From Streptomyces sp. SID8374 (GTDB taxonomy: Bacteria > Actinomycetota > Actinomycetes > Streptomycetales > Streptomycetaceae), in assembly GCF_009865135.1 (NCBI RefSeq), contig NZ_WWGH01000001.1:2542001-2606000 (forward strand): a DNA stretch of 64,000 bases, written 5' to 3'. Below are positions 9,511 to 18,276 of the stretch, piece by piece. Both the position numbers and the translations under genes were made by a program. The notes under the pieces are model-generated. The model worked only from the letters and a program-made list of their open reading frames with translations, did no database searches and was not told the origin of the DNA. Within the stretch, counting starts at the first letter, position 1. Each line of letters starts with the position of its first letter.

Positions 9511-10155
9511 CTACCGCAGCGCGTCCGCCACTTCCCGGGCGGCGTCCAGCACCCGGGGCCCGACCCGCTCCGGTACGGCGTCGGCGAGCATGACCACGCC
9601 GACGCTCCCCTCCACCCCCGACACCCCGACCAGCGGCGCGGCCGCCCCGCTGGCACCGGCTTCGAGCTCGCCGTGGGTGAGGGTGTAGCCGGGGTGCCCG
9701 GCCGTGGTGTGCTGGCGGGCGGAGAGGATGGCCCGCCCGGCGGCACCGCGGTCCAGCGGGTGCCGGAAGCCCGCCCGGTAGGCCACGTGGTAGTCGGTCC
9801 AGGTGGGCTCCACGACGGCGACCGCGAGGGCGTCGCTGCCGTCGACGAGCGTGAGGTGGGCGGTGGCCCCTATGTCCTCGGCCAGGGAACGCAGCGCGGG
9901 CAGCGCGGCCTCCCGGACGAGGGGGTGCACCTGGCGGCCCAGGCGCAGCACACCGAGCCCGACCCGGGCGCGGCCGCCCAGATCACGCCGGACCAGGGCG
10001 TGCTGCTCCAGGGTGGCGAGCAGCCGGTAGACGACGGTCCGGTTGACCCCGAGTTTGTTGGACAACTCGGTGACGGTCAGACCGTGGTCGGTATCGGCGA
10101 GCAGTTTGAGGACCCGCAGTCCTCGGTCGAGCGTCTGGGAAGTCTCCGCTGTCAC
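9511..10155 (-). CDS. IclR-family transcriptional regulator
   Basis: The 214-residue protein has an N-terminal winged helix (about 8-70; TLDRGLRVLKLLADTDHGLT, LSNKLGVNRTVVYRLLATLE). A GAF-like effector domain follows (about 80-210; HLTLVDGSDALAVAVVEPTW). It is shorter than the usual 250 residues. The GTG at 10155 is chosen because it directly precedes the conserved TAETSQTLDRG start and is preceded by GAGGAG. No adjacent metabolic operon reveals a target. Confidence 0.92.
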   Translation of the reverse strand: MTAETSQTLDRGLRVLKLLADTDHGLTVTELSNKLGVNRTVVYRLLATLEQHALVRRDLGGRARVGLGVLRLGRQVHPLVREAALPALRSLAEDIGATAHLTLVDGSDALAVAVVEPTWTDYHVAYRAGFRHPLDRGAAGRAILSARQHTTAGHPGYTLTHGELEAGASGAAAPLVGVSGVEGSVGVVMLADAVPERVGPRVLDAAREVADALR

Positions 10156-10622
10156 GACGCCCTCTCCTCTTCGGGTGAGCGACGACGGCCCGGCTCCGGG
10201 GGTTGCGACGCCGGTCCCAGCGGCGACGCACGGAGAGGCCGCCGGTCTGGCCAAGGCCCCGGCTGCGCTCCGCGGCGGCTCTGCCACGGGGCGTTCATAT
10301 GGCGGGGACAGTAGCGAGCCAGTCCGCTCAGCGGAAGACCTCGTCCAGAATCCGGGCGCTTCCCCGGGCGAGGCCCCGACCGTACGGCATAACCGCCGGT
10401 CAGCGCGGTGGCGTCCGGAACGCGAACATCTACGCGCGTCCAGGAGGACAGACGCGTTGGTGACCCTTCGTGTACCTCATGTGAACTGGCGTTAACTCAC
10501 CGTGAATTGAAGCGTGGACATTTTTCCGGCCGGGCGGTGGAGCGTGGCCGGAAACGGCCGTGCGGCCCGTCCCGGAAGGACCGGAACGAGCCGCACGGAG
10601 GGCGGTGGGGCGCAGTGCCCGC
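10156..10622. other. 467-bp intergenic region, IclR to helicase
   Basis: No gene with Streptomyces-like codon use is seen here. The IclR promoter must lie in the left part. The right part holds a slightly AT-richer stretch around 10480-10525 and the helicase terminator at 10558-10598. No clear operator was recognised. Confidence 0.5.
10558..10598 (-). terminator. Terminator of helicase gene
   Basis: CCGTGCGGC at 10558-10566 pairs with GCCGCACGG at 10590-10598, with further partial pairing inside (CCGG/CCGG). It lies 25 nt past the helicase stop. Confidence 0.65.
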
Positions 10623-12407
10623 TCACGTCATACGGGTGGCCCACTCCTGGACCTTGGCGATCCGCTGCTGGATCTGGTGGGCGGTCGCCTCGGCGGTCGG
10701 GGGGCCGCCGCAGACGCGGCGCAGCTCGTTGTGGATCACACCGTGGGGCTTGCCGCTCTGGTGGGTGTAGGCGGAGACCATCGTGTTGAGCTGCTTGCGC
10801 AGGCTGAGCAGCTGCTTGTGGGTGACGACGGGCCGCGCCTCGGCGGGCTTCTCCAGGAGGTCGGCCTCCTCGGCCGGCTTCTGGCGGCTGTGCGCGATCT
10901 GGCGGCTCTGGCGCTTCTGGAGGAGGAGCTGCACCTGGTCGGGTTCGAGGAGGCCGGGGATACCGAGGTAGTCCTGCTCCTCCTCACTGCCCGGGTGGGC
11001 CTGCATGCCGAACTCGGCGCCGTCGTACAGCACCCGGTCGAAGACCGCGTCCGACTCCAGGGCTTCCCAGGGCAGTTGGTCCTCGGTCTCCTCGTCCTCC
11101 AGCTTCTCGGCGTCGGCGAGGAGCTGGTCCTCCTCCGCGAACGGGTTCTCCTCGTCGCTGCCCTTCTTCGGCTTGTCGAGGACGTGGTCGCGTTCGACCT
11201 CCATCTCGTTGGCGAAGTCGAGGAGCATCGGGATCGTCGGTACGAAGACGGAGGCCGTCTCACCGCGCCTGCGGGAGCGCACGAAGCGGCCGACGGCCTG
11301 GGCGAAGAAGAGGGGGGTGGAGATGGTGGTCGCGTACACGCCGACGGCGAGGCGCGGCACGTCGACGCCTTCCGACACCATGCGGACCGCGACCATCCAG
11401 CGGGACTCGTCCGCGCTGAACTTGTCGATCTTCTTCGAGGCGGCCTTCTCGTCGGAGAGGACGACGGTCGGCGTCTCGCCGGTGACCTTCTTCAGGATCT
11501 TGGCGTACGCGCGCGCCGAGTCCTGGTCCGTCGCGATGACGAGCCCGCCCGCGTCGGGGATGCCCTTGCGGACCTCGGTGAGCCGCTTGTCGGCGGCGGC
11601 CAGCACGTTGGGGATCCACTCGCCGGTGGGCGAGAGGGCGGTGCGCCAGGCCTGGCCGATGGCGTCCTTGGTCATCGGCTCGCCGAGCCGGGCCGCGATC
11701 TCGTCCCCGGCCTTGGTGCGCCAGCGCATGTTGCCGCTGTAGCTGAGGAAGATGACCGGGCGGACGACACCGTCGGCGAGCGCGTTGCCGTAGCCGTAGG
11801 TGTAGTCGGCGGAGGAGCGGCGGATGCCGTCGTTGCCCTCCTCGTACTGGACGAAGGGGATCGGGTTGGTGTCCGACCGGAACGGCGTACCGGTCAGCGC
11901 GAGCCGCCGGGTCGCCGGGTCGAACGCCTCCTGGCAGGCCTCGCCCCAGGACTTGGAGTCACCGGCGTGGTGGATCTCGTCGAGGATGACCAGGGTCTTG
12001 CGCTGCTCGCACCGGTTGCGGTGCAGCATGGGGCGGACGCCGACACCGGCGTACGTCACGGCGACGCCGTGGTACTCCTTGCTCAGCGGACCGGCGCTGT
12101 ACTCCGGGTCGAGTTTGATCCCTATCCGGGCGGCCGCCTCCGCCCACTGCTTCTTGAGGTGCTCGGTCGGGGCGACCACGGTGACCTGCTGGACGACATG
12201 GTGGTGCAGCAGCCACGACGCGAGGGTCAGCGCGAACGTGGTCTTGCCCGCGCCGGGCGTCGCGACGGCGAGGAAGTCGCGCGGCTGCTCCTGGATGTAC
12301 CTCTCCATGGCCCCCTGCTGCCAGGCTCGCAGCTTGCCGGCGGTGCCCCAGGGGGCGCGGCCGGGAAAGGCGGGTGAGAGGTGGTGGGAGGCGGTGGTAG
12401 TAGTCAC
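10623..12407 (-). CDS. DEAD/DEAH-box superfamily 2 helicase
   Basis: This 594-residue SF2 helicase resembles XPB/UvsW-type enzymes. Motif I is ATPGAGKTT, motif II LDEIHH, motif III LTGTPFR and motif VI QAVGRFVRSRR. An acidic stretch in the C-terminal part (SEEENPFAEEDQ-like, around bases 11100-11200) separates the core from a helical tail. The GTG at 12407 begins VTTTTASHHLS. Its upstream GGAG is very close, so the exact start is less certain. The cellular role is unknown (DNA or RNA remodelling). Confidence 0.9.
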   Translation of the reverse strand: MTTTTASHHLSPAFPGRAPWGTAGKLRAWQQGAMERYIQEQPRDFLAVATPGAGKTTFALTLASWLLHHHVVQQVTVVAPTEHLKKQWAEAAARIGIKLDPEYSAGPLSKEYHGVAVTYAGVGVRPMLHRNRCEQRKTLVILDEIHHAGDSKSWGEACQEAFDPATRRLALTGTPFRSDTNPIPFVQYEEGNDGIRRSSADYTYGYGNALADGVVRPVIFLSYSGNMRWRTKAGDEIAARLGEPMTKDAIGQAWRTALSPTGEWIPNVLAAADKRLTEVRKGIPDAGGLVIATDQDSARAYAKILKKVTGETPTVVLSDEKAASKKIDKFSADESRWMVAVRMVSEGVDVPRLAVGVYATTISTPLFFAQAVGRFVRSRRRGETASVFVPTIPMLLDFANEMEVERDHVLDKPKKGSDEENPFAEEDQLLADAEKLEDEETEDQLPWEALESDAVFDRVLYDGAEFGMQAHPGSEEEQDYLGIPGLLEPDQVQLLLQKRQSRQIAHSRQKPAEEADLLEKPAEARPVVTHKQLLSLRKQLNTMVSAYTHQSGKPHGVIHNELRRVCGGPPTAEATAHQIQQRIAKVQEWATRMT

Positions 12408-12488
12408 GGTCTCCGGTTCGGGGCGCTCGGGTACGTGGGGCGCTGTCGCCGCCGGACCGGCCCGAAGGACGTGGCCCGCGATACGACA

Positions 12489-12515
12489 ACCGGGCCACCC
12501 TACCGGGGGCCCGGT
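12489..12515 (-). terminator. Terminator of toxin-antitoxin operon
   Basis: ACCGGGCC at 12489-12496 and GGCCCGGT at 12508-12515 form a perfect 8-bp stem, 48 nt after the toxin stop and upstream of the helicase start. Confidence 0.5.
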
Positions 12516-12562
12516 GGAAACCCGGTACGAACGAGCCGCGCCGAGAGCTGACGAGACCGTGC

Positions 12563-12952
12563 TCACACCTCGCCGTCGACCAGGTCCCGCAGCCCCTGGG
12601 AGATCACCTTGATCTCGTCCGTCTCACCCGTGGCGACATCGATGACCAGCCGCTCCGCCGCGTCGATGCCCGGGCGCAGGTCGACACCGTTCATGGCGAG
12701 GAAGGTGACGCAGGAGAGCCAGGCCGTCCTCTTGTTTCCGTCGAAGAAGGAACGGTTGCTCGCCAGTGACTGGAGGAGCGCCGCCGCCTTGTCGATGAGG
12801 TCGGGATAGGCCTCCTCGCCGAACATGGCGGCCGAAGGGCGATGGACCGCCGACTCCAGCAGACCGGCGTCCCGGACGACGATCTGCATGTCGTCGCAGG
12901 CGTACTCGGCGATCACGAGCACGTCCTCGGAGCTCAGGTAGACGCAGCTCAC
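12563..12952 (-). CDS. doc: Doc/Fic-family toxin with altered Fic motif
   Basis: This 129-residue death-on-curing toxin belongs to the Fic fold; phage P1 Doc phosphorylates EF-Tu. Conserved parts are VRDAGLLESAVHRPSAAMFG (27-46), YPDLIDKAAALLQSLASN and the catalytic loop FFDGNKRTAW (69-78). The canonical loop is H-x-F-x-D-G-N-K-R. Here residue 67, the usual catalytic His, is Arg (codon CGT). The GTG start overlaps the antitoxin stop by four bases (GTGA), so translation is coupled. Activity may be lost or changed; this is inference. Confidence 0.9.
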   Translation of the reverse strand: MSCVYLSSEDVLVIAEYACDDMQIVVRDAGLLESAVHRPSAAMFGEEAYPDLIDKAAALLQSLASNRSFFDGNKRTAWLSCVTFLAMNGVDLRPGIDAAERLVIDVATGETDEIKVISQGLRDLVDGEV

Positions 12953-13149
12953 TTGAGCCGCTCCATGAGCTCGCCCCACTTGGCCGCCTGCTCCTTCGCC
13001 GTCTTGCGGACGATGGCCTGCTGCGCCGTTCTGACGAGGTAGTCGTCCACGGCCTGGAGCAGTATGGCGTGCATGCTGGTGCCCTCCTGCTCGGCACGCT
13101 GCTTGAGGGCCTCGGTCTGGTCGTCGCGGAGACGCAGGTTCATAGCCAT
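12949..13149 (-). CDS. Ribbon-helix-helix-type antitoxin, 66 aa
   Basis: This small antitoxin precedes the Doc toxin. The start NLRLRDDQTEALKQRAEQEG reads as a ribbon-helix-helix DNA-binding fold, with a short beta strand followed by two helices. The C-terminal half (AIVRKTAKEQAAKWGELMER) would be the toxin-neutralising helix, as Phd does for Doc. The ATG at 13149 gives MAMNLRL; a second ATG at 13143 is possible. It lies directly behind the GGTACC inverted repeat and probably autoregulates. Confidence 0.88.
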   Translation of the reverse strand: MAMNLRLRDDQTEALKQRAEQEGTSMHAILLQAVDDYLVRTAQQAIVRKTAKEQAAKWGELMERLK

Positions 13150-13156
13150 ACCGGAA

Positions 13157-13188
13157 CGGTACCAACGGGTGGGGCCAGAGTGGTACCG
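13157..13188 (-). promoter_or_regulatory. Candidate operator of the toxin-antitoxin operon
   Basis: CGGTACCA (13157-13164) and TGGTACCG (13181-13188) form a perfect 8-bp inverted repeat. Each arm contains the palindrome GGTACC, and the arms are 24 bp apart centre to centre, just over two helical turns. It sits between the antitoxin ATG (13149) and the stop of the next gene, where a ribbon-helix-helix repressor would bind. Confidence 0.6.
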
Positions 13189-13189
13189 C

Positions 13190-14857
13190 TCACTTCTCCC
13201 GTACGACCACCCGCGTAGCCACCCACGCCCCCACCACCGCGACCACCGCCATCGGCACGAACACCGCCGCGAAGGCCGCCGGGTGCGAGCCCGTGGCCGC
13301 CCCGCTCACCGTGCCGTGGGCCGCCGCGCCCAGGGCCTTGCCGCCGAGTGCCGCGAAGGCGGCGCCGCCGAGGGCCAGGAGCAGGACGTTGGAGAGGCCG
13401 TCGGAGATCTGGAGGGCGGCGGAGTTGGATCCCGCCTCCTCCGGGGCCGAGAGCTTCAGCAGGAGCACGCTGGTGGAGGCGATCACCATGCCCATGCCGA
13501 AGCAGCCGAAGGCCCAGGCCACGGCGACGATCCAGACCGGGACGGCCGGGATCAGCACGGTGGGGGCGACGGCGATGGACGCGGCCACCAGGACCATCCC
13601 GCTCACCATCAGCCGCTCCCGGTACGGCTCCAGGCGCGGCCGGGACTGGACGTACGAGCCGAGCGCCCAGGTCGCCCCGCCCACCGCCAGGGAGAGGCCC
13701 GCCATGGTCGGGGTCAGGCCGCGCTGGGTGACCAGCATCAGCGGTACGAAGGACTCCGCGGCGATGAACGAACCGGCCGCCACCCCGCGCAGCAGGATCA
13801 CCGACGGCAGCCCGCGCGCCGCCCGTACGGTCCCGGTGGGCAGCAGCCCCCGTACGGCGGGCACCAGCAGCGCGACGCCCGCGGCGGCCGGGAGTACGGC
13901 CAGCCAGTTCAGCTCCTGGCCCGCGTACTGGAGCAGCCCGGCCCCCGCCGAGATCCCCAGCGCGAGGCGGATGCGCCGGCGGTCGTACGGCTGCGCCGGC
14001 GCGTCCGGGTCCGCCGGGCCCGAGGCCATCCGGCGGATCTGCGGAAGGGCCAGGGCCAGCGGGATCACGATGAGGACGGGGATGCCGACGAAGACCCAGC
14101 GCCAGCCGAGGTGCTCGGTCACCGTCCCGGCGGCCAGCGGGCCGACCACGGACGGGATCACCCAGCTCGCGGCGAAGGCGGCCATGATGGCGGGCCGGAT
14201 GCGTTCGGGGTAGGCGCGCCCGATGACCACGTACAGGGCGACGATCACCAGCCCGCCGCCGAGCCCCTGGACCGCCCGGCCCGCGATGAAGACCCACATG
14301 GAGCCCGCCGCCCCGGAGAGCAGCAGCCCCGCGCCGAAGGCGGTGATCCCGGTGGCGAGCGGCTGGAGCGGCCCGCGCCGGTCGGCCCACTGCCCGGAGA
14401 GCACCATGGCGAAGAGGCTGGTGGTGAAGTACGCGGAGAAGGCGAACGCGTAGAGCGGGATGCCGTGCAGCTCCCGCGCGGCGACCGGCATCGCCGTACC
14501 GACCGCCGTCGCCTCGAACGCGATGAGGAAGACCACGGAGACGATCCCGATGCTCAGCGCCCGGTAGGTCCGCCCGAGCACCCCCTCGGCGGCCGCCTCG
14601 GTGACCGCCCCGGCCAGATCGTCGGGCAGCGCGTCCGGCATCCCCGGCCGAAGGTCCCCGGGTATGCCGGTCTTCAGATCGGTGGGCAGGTCGGCCGGCA
14701 GCCCGGTGGCCGGGTCGGTGGGGCCGCCCGGCAGGTCGTGCGGCAGGTGGGCCCCGCGGTGGTCGTGGGGCAGGTCGGCCCCGCGATGGTCATGCGGCGG
14801 ATCGGTCGGCGCGGGGCGCGCGGCGTCGGTGCCGTCACGGTGTTCGGGGGCGGTCAT
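13190..14857 (-). CDS. MFS (EmrB/DHA2-like) transporter with repetitive N-terminus
   Basis: This 555-residue exporter of the cytoplasmic membrane has about 14 hydrophobic segments. Recognisable motifs are SGQWADRRGPLQPL (motif A) and GRAVQGLGGGLVIVALYVVI (motif C region), typical of drug:H+ antiporters. Before the first helix there are about 95 hydrophilic residues with short repeats (PPHDHRGADLPHDHRGAHLP, then ADLPTDL and similar), unusual for the family. The ATG at 14857 is used; no strong ribosome site is visible. The substrate is unknown. Confidence 0.9.
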   Translation of the reverse strand: MTAPEHRDGTDAARPAPTDPPHDHRGADLPHDHRGAHLPHDLPGGPTDPATGLPADLPTDLKTGIPGDLRPGMPDALPDDLAGAVTEAAAEGVLGRTYRALSIGIVSVVFLIAFEATAVGTAMPVAARELHGIPLYAFAFSAYFTTSLFAMVLSGQWADRRGPLQPLATGITAFGAGLLLSGAAGSMWVFIAGRAVQGLGGGLVIVALYVVIGRAYPERIRPAIMAAFAASWVIPSVVGPLAAGTVTEHLGWRWVFVGIPVLIVIPLALALPQIRRMASGPADPDAPAQPYDRRRIRLALGISAGAGLLQYAGQELNWLAVLPAAAGVALLVPAVRGLLPTGTVRAARGLPSVILLRGVAAGSFIAAESFVPLMLVTQRGLTPTMAGLSLAVGGATWALGSYVQSRPRLEPYRERLMVSGMVLVAASIAVAPTVLIPAVPVWIVAVAWAFGCFGMGMVIASTSVLLLKLSAPEEAGSNSAALQISDGLSNVLLLALGGAAFAALGGKALGAAAHGTVSGAATGSHPAAFAAVFVPMAVVAVVGAWVATRVVVREK

Positions 14858-15042
14858 GGCCCCAGGGTAAGGGGCGTGGGGCCGTTTGAGCCCTGTCCCT
14901 GGGCCCGCCCGGGGTCGTCCCTTGGTCGTAGGCCGCAGGGCCGGGCGTGAACGGCGTATGGCAGTCGCATTGCATACCGGCCGCCACCCTTGTGGTCCGC
15001 TCCCCGCGCCCCCTAACGTCGAGGACACAACAGCAAACACAT

Positions 15043-15117
15043 GGCCGTGTGCCCGAGAGGCTCAGGGGCTCGACTGCAACTCGAGTTACACCGGTTCGAT
15101 TCCGGTCACGGCCTCCA
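15043..15117 (+). tRNA. tRNA-Cys (anticodon GCA)
   Basis: The acceptor stem GGCCGTG (15043-15049) pairs with CACGGCC (15107-15113). The anticodon arm is CTCGA-CTGCAAC-TCGAG, giving anticodon GCA. The T-arm is ACCGG-TTCGATT-CCGGT. The discriminator base is U (15114), an identity element of tRNA-Cys, and CCA is encoded at 15115-15117. There is no long variable arm. A hairpin terminator follows at 15132. Confidence 0.95.
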
Positions 15118-15131
15118 GAAGGACAACGCCC

Positions 15132-15172
15132 GAAGCGGCGGACACCCCATCGTGCGGGGCATCCGCCGCTTC
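15132..15172. terminator. Terminator shared by tRNA-Cys and lipoprotein gene
   Basis: GAAGCGGCGGA (15132-15142) pairs with TCCGCCGCTTC (15162-15172). It lies between the tRNA (plus) and the convergent lipoprotein gene (minus). Confidence 0.75.
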
Positions 15173-15180
15173 GTGCTGTT

Positions 15181-15864
15181 TCACCCGGACGCCGGGTCCA
15201 GTGACGGTCGAGGCTCCAGCCCTCCGTCGTTCTCGCAGCCCAGCTCCTTCGCCATGGCCAAGGAGAAGGAGTGGGCCACGGTCGCGTAGGCGTCCTTCAG
15301 CTCATCGGGATCACCCTCGGGCTCCGTGGGCATGCCCCCGCGCTCCACGCCGATGTCTACGTGGGCCGGTGCGGAACCGGTCAGCTTCGCGCTCCGGCAG
15401 GCAAACCGGATGACCGCGCCGTCCGTCGCGGTCAGCGCACGTTCCCCCATCGGGAGCACGGTGAACTTCGGGGCCGGGTCGCCCGCAGGGGTGCCGTCGG
15501 AGCGCAGCCAGGTGATCCTGAGCTCGACCTCCGGCGTTCCGACGGGCGTGTAGATACGGCAGACATCCCCGTCCACGGTGCCAGGGGCCCCGGAAACCCC
15601 GCTCAGTTCCTGTGCGGCATGGGCGATGGTGGACTTCTCGGCCGATGCCTCGAACCGCGACGACCCCGTGATCACCTCCAGCGCCTCGGCCGCGTCGGCC
15701 GTCACCGCGCTGCTACCGCAGAGCCGCGTCCCCGCCACTGCCGCATCGCTCGGCTTCGCACCCCCCTCGTCCCCTCCCACGCAGCCGGTGGCTCCGAAGA
15801 CCAGTGAGCCAGCCACGGCTGCGGCGAGGCACCCACCCCGTGCAGCCCTGCTGTTGATCACCAT
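15181..15864 (-). CDS. Secreted lipoprotein of WXG cassette (DUF3558-like)
   Basis: The 227-residue protein has a signal peptide ending in the lipobox VFGATGC, so it should be anchored outside the membrane. The mature part shows paired Cys and a pattern like DUF3558-type sensor lipoproteins (LCGSSAVTADAAEALEVITG, GDVCRIYTP). It resembles the extracytoplasmic part of the membrane protein at 18740, suggesting a related pair. The ATG at 15864 follows GGAAGGA. It is last of four same-strand genes, 28 bp after the large WXG gene. A molecular role is not known. Confidence 0.82.
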   Translation of the reverse strand: MVINSRAARGGCLAAAVAGSLVFGATGCVGGDEGGAKPSDAAVAGTRLCGSSAVTADAAEALEVITGSSRFEASAEKSTIAHAAQELSGVSGAPGTVDGDVCRIYTPVGTPEVELRITWLRSDGTPAGDPAPKFTVLPMGERALTATDGAVIRFACRSAKLTGSAPAHVDIGVERGGMPTEPEGDPDELKDAYATVAHSFSLAMAKELGCENDGGLEPRPSLDPASG

Positions 15865-15892
15865 CCGCGTCCTTCCGTGTTCTCGGTCGGCC

Positions 15893-18259
15893 TCAGCCGG
15901 TCTCCGGGTCATTGCCCTGCTGATTCTCGCGAGCATTGCCGACTCCGTAGCCGACGCGCATGGCCACCTTCAAGTCCTGCCCGAACTTGCTTTCGGAGGC
16001 CACTCCGTGCTGCCGCATGAACTCCTCCATGGGAGCCTCGGCCATGCGTTCTCCCGCGGAGTGGATCTTGGTCTTCTCCGCCCGGTTCAGATCCTCCACC
16101 TTCTCCTTGTGCTCATCCACCGAGTTGTCCGAAATATCGCCAACCGTCTGTCCGATCACCTGTTCCAGAGCACCACTGGCGGTGTCGGTCGCCAGCGGAA
16201 TCAGCACAGCGGCCGTGCCTACGGCCGCTGTCGCAGGCAAGAAGGCGACGCCCGCCGCCACGCCCGCGACCGCCCCGAACTCGACCCAGCCCGCCCGTTT
16301 CGCGACCGCCTTCTCGAAGTCCTCATGGGTCTTGAGGTTCGTAGCCTCCACCTGGTCAGCCCTGGACTGGTCCAGCATGCCCTGCACCTCGGCCCCCACC
16401 TGCACGGCCGCCCGCACCGCACCCTCGTCGATCTTTCCGGCCGGGCCGACCTGCCCTTCCAGCGCGCTGCGGGTGTAAGCACCTTCCGCCGCCGAGACAG
16501 TCGCGTACGCGTCCGGATGCTGACCGAGAGTGCTGAGGAAGCCTCGGGCGATGCTGCGGCCGTCGCGGCGGTCAGGGTCGGGGTCGGAGCCGGGGTCGGA
16601 GAAGTCGATGTGCCCTTCCAGGTTCTTGCCGGGTGCGAAGAGACTGTCGTGCTCGTTCTCGACCAAGGCCCAATTGATGTCGTCGATGTAGCCAGCCCCC
16701 ATGATCCCGAGGCTGTCGGCCATGCCTTCCTGCTTTTTGAGCAGCCCGGCGTCCCCGCTGTACTTCTCCATGACCTGGCGCATGACGGCCGCGTTGTCGG
16801 CATCCCGCACCACTCCGGCGTCCGGATGACCGGCCGGATAGCCCAGCGTCGCCGCCTCCAGCGCATGACCCAGCGCGTCCGGCATGTACTGCCGGGTGGC
16901 CTCCAGCTTGTTCGGGTCGGTGGAGTTCATGTCCGGGAACGACTCCCACTTCTCGTTTCCGAAGAAGTCGAGGTAGTTGTCGATGGCCTCGCCGTCCTGC
17001 TTGCCGAGATCGGCGGTGGCTCCCTTGTCGACCGTGCCGTCCTCGTTGTAGGCCGTCGGGTCGTCGGTGAAAAAACGCTTCGCCGCGTCCGGGCTGTTTC
17101 CCAGAGCCTCCAGCATCGCCGTGACCGGGTCATAGCCGGAACCGTTCCTGCCCGAAGGGTTGAAAGGGCTTCCCAGAAAGCTGTGCACCTGCTTGTTGTC
17201 GGCGAACCTGTACGGGTCCTTCTGGTGCAGCTGCGCGACATGCTCGGCGATCGGATTGAGGAACTCGGCGTCGTACTTCCCGTACCGCATGATCCCGCCG
17301 AGCAGTTGGTACCCGTACGGGTCGCCGGGGGTGTCGTACTTGGAGAGCGGGATCTGCTGCGTCCCCAGCTTGCGCAGCTCCGGCCCCCACTCCGCCGAGA
17401 ACGCCTTGTCGTACGAGGCAGTGGCCAGGTTGAGCCCGAGGTTCTTCTGGAGCGCCTGAACGTCCTTGAGCCGCTCCTTGTCGAACTTCATGCCCCTGTA
17501 CGTGTCCGTCGAGAGCTGCCCGAAGAAGGACAGGGACCTCTCCGGGCCGAGCTTCTCGTAGAAGTTCTTCGAGAACTCCACCGACTTGCTGTTGTCCCTC
17601 AGCAGTTCGTTGAGCACCTGGAGTTCGGTGTGGGTGAGGTCGCGGCCCTTGGCGGCCAGCGCGGCGGCCCTGGCGGCCTCCTCCTGGTCCAGCTTCGTGT
17701 ACTTGGGGGCGCTGAAGTCCTTGCGGTCGGTGACGTTCGCTTCCAGGGCGTTCTTCAACGACACATCGGCGTCGTTGCAGTTGTCCACGATCAGGTCGAT
17801 CTTCTTCTGCCAGGCGGCGATGTTCTCCTTCTCCTGCCGCACCAACTGCGGGTAGTCGGGGTCGTGGCGCTGCGCGGGAGGCGCGTCCTCCAGCGGCTGA
17901 CGCGCGAACACCTCGCCGTTCGCGTCGACCCGTATACCGGCCGCCGGTCCTTCGTGATCCCGGATCCCGGCCAGGTCGTCCTTGGCCTTCTTGATGGCCG
18001 CGTGACCGTCTTCCAGGATCGCCTTCACGCCCTTGGCCTGGGCCGCCGCGTCCGCGAATTCCTTGGCCGTCCTGCCGATGAACGCCTTGGTGACGCCCGC
18101 GTTGAGCCCCTCCCAGTCCGCCTTTTCCGCCCTGACCTTCATCCCGTCGGCGGCCTGGGTGGCTAGCTTGTCCAGCTTGCCCGCCATTTCCGACCAGTCG
18201 TCGGCCGCGGCCTTCAGCTTTCCCACGGGGGCATCGATGATGTCCTCGTACTTCAGCAT
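15893..18259 (-). CDS. Large WXG-type protein, putative type-VII-secreted effector
   Basis: The 788-residue protein begins with a helical WXG100-like domain (about 1-95; Trp-Glu-Gly at 49-51 in EKADWEGLNAG). A long central region with no enzyme motif I recognise follows (about 170-640; GYDPVTAMLEALGNSPDAAK). Near 665-705 is a Gly/Ala-rich hydrophobic stretch, then a charged helical C-terminus. This layout fits large Streptomyces proteins co-encoded with small ESX-like partners (similar to DUF6571 proteins, from memory). Secretion and toxicity are inference. The GC content looks lower than that of the flanking genes. Confidence 0.78.
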   Translation of the reverse strand: MLKYEDIIDAPVGKLKAAADDWSEMAGKLDKLATQAADGMKVRAEKADWEGLNAGVTKAFIGRTAKEFADAAAQAKGVKAILEDGHAAIKKAKDDLAGIRDHEGPAAGIRVDANGEVFARQPLEDAPPAQRHDPDYPQLVRQEKENIAAWQKKIDLIVDNCNDADVSLKNALEANVTDRKDFSAPKYTKLDQEEAARAAALAAKGRDLTHTELQVLNELLRDNSKSVEFSKNFYEKLGPERSLSFFGQLSTDTYRGMKFDKERLKDVQALQKNLGLNLATASYDKAFSAEWGPELRKLGTQQIPLSKYDTPGDPYGYQLLGGIMRYGKYDAEFLNPIAEHVAQLHQKDPYRFADNKQVHSFLGSPFNPSGRNGSGYDPVTAMLEALGNSPDAAKRFFTDDPTAYNEDGTVDKGATADLGKQDGEAIDNYLDFFGNEKWESFPDMNSTDPNKLEATRQYMPDALGHALEAATLGYPAGHPDAGVVRDADNAAVMRQVMEKYSGDAGLLKKQEGMADSLGIMGAGYIDDINWALVENEHDSLFAPGKNLEGHIDFSDPGSDPDPDRRDGRSIARGFLSTLGQHPDAYATVSAAEGAYTRSALEGQVGPAGKIDEGAVRAAVQVGAEVQGMLDQSRADQVEATNLKTHEDFEKAVAKRAGWVEFGAVAGVAAGVAFLPATAAVGTAAVLIPLATDTASGALEQVIGQTVGDISDNSVDEHKEKVEDLNRAEKTKIHSAGERMAEAPMEEFMRQHGVASESKFGQDLKVAMRVGYGVGNARENQQGNDPETG

Positions 18260-18276
18260 GTGCGTTCCCCCGCGCC

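Noticed and set aside
10560..12377. 605-residue plus-strand frame opposite the helicase
   Set aside because: The minus strand carries all SF2 helicase motifs; the plus frame is a shadow.
15043..15117. tRNA-Cys as an attachment site with a direct repeat of its 3' end flanking the cassette
   Set aside because: I looked for a second copy of the tRNA 3' sequence up to 25 kb and found none; no integrase gene is present.
15578..18166. 862-residue plus-strand frame opposite the large WXG gene
   Set aside because: No domain and an odd composition; the minus-strand protein has the WEG motif, a ribosome site and correct operon spacing.
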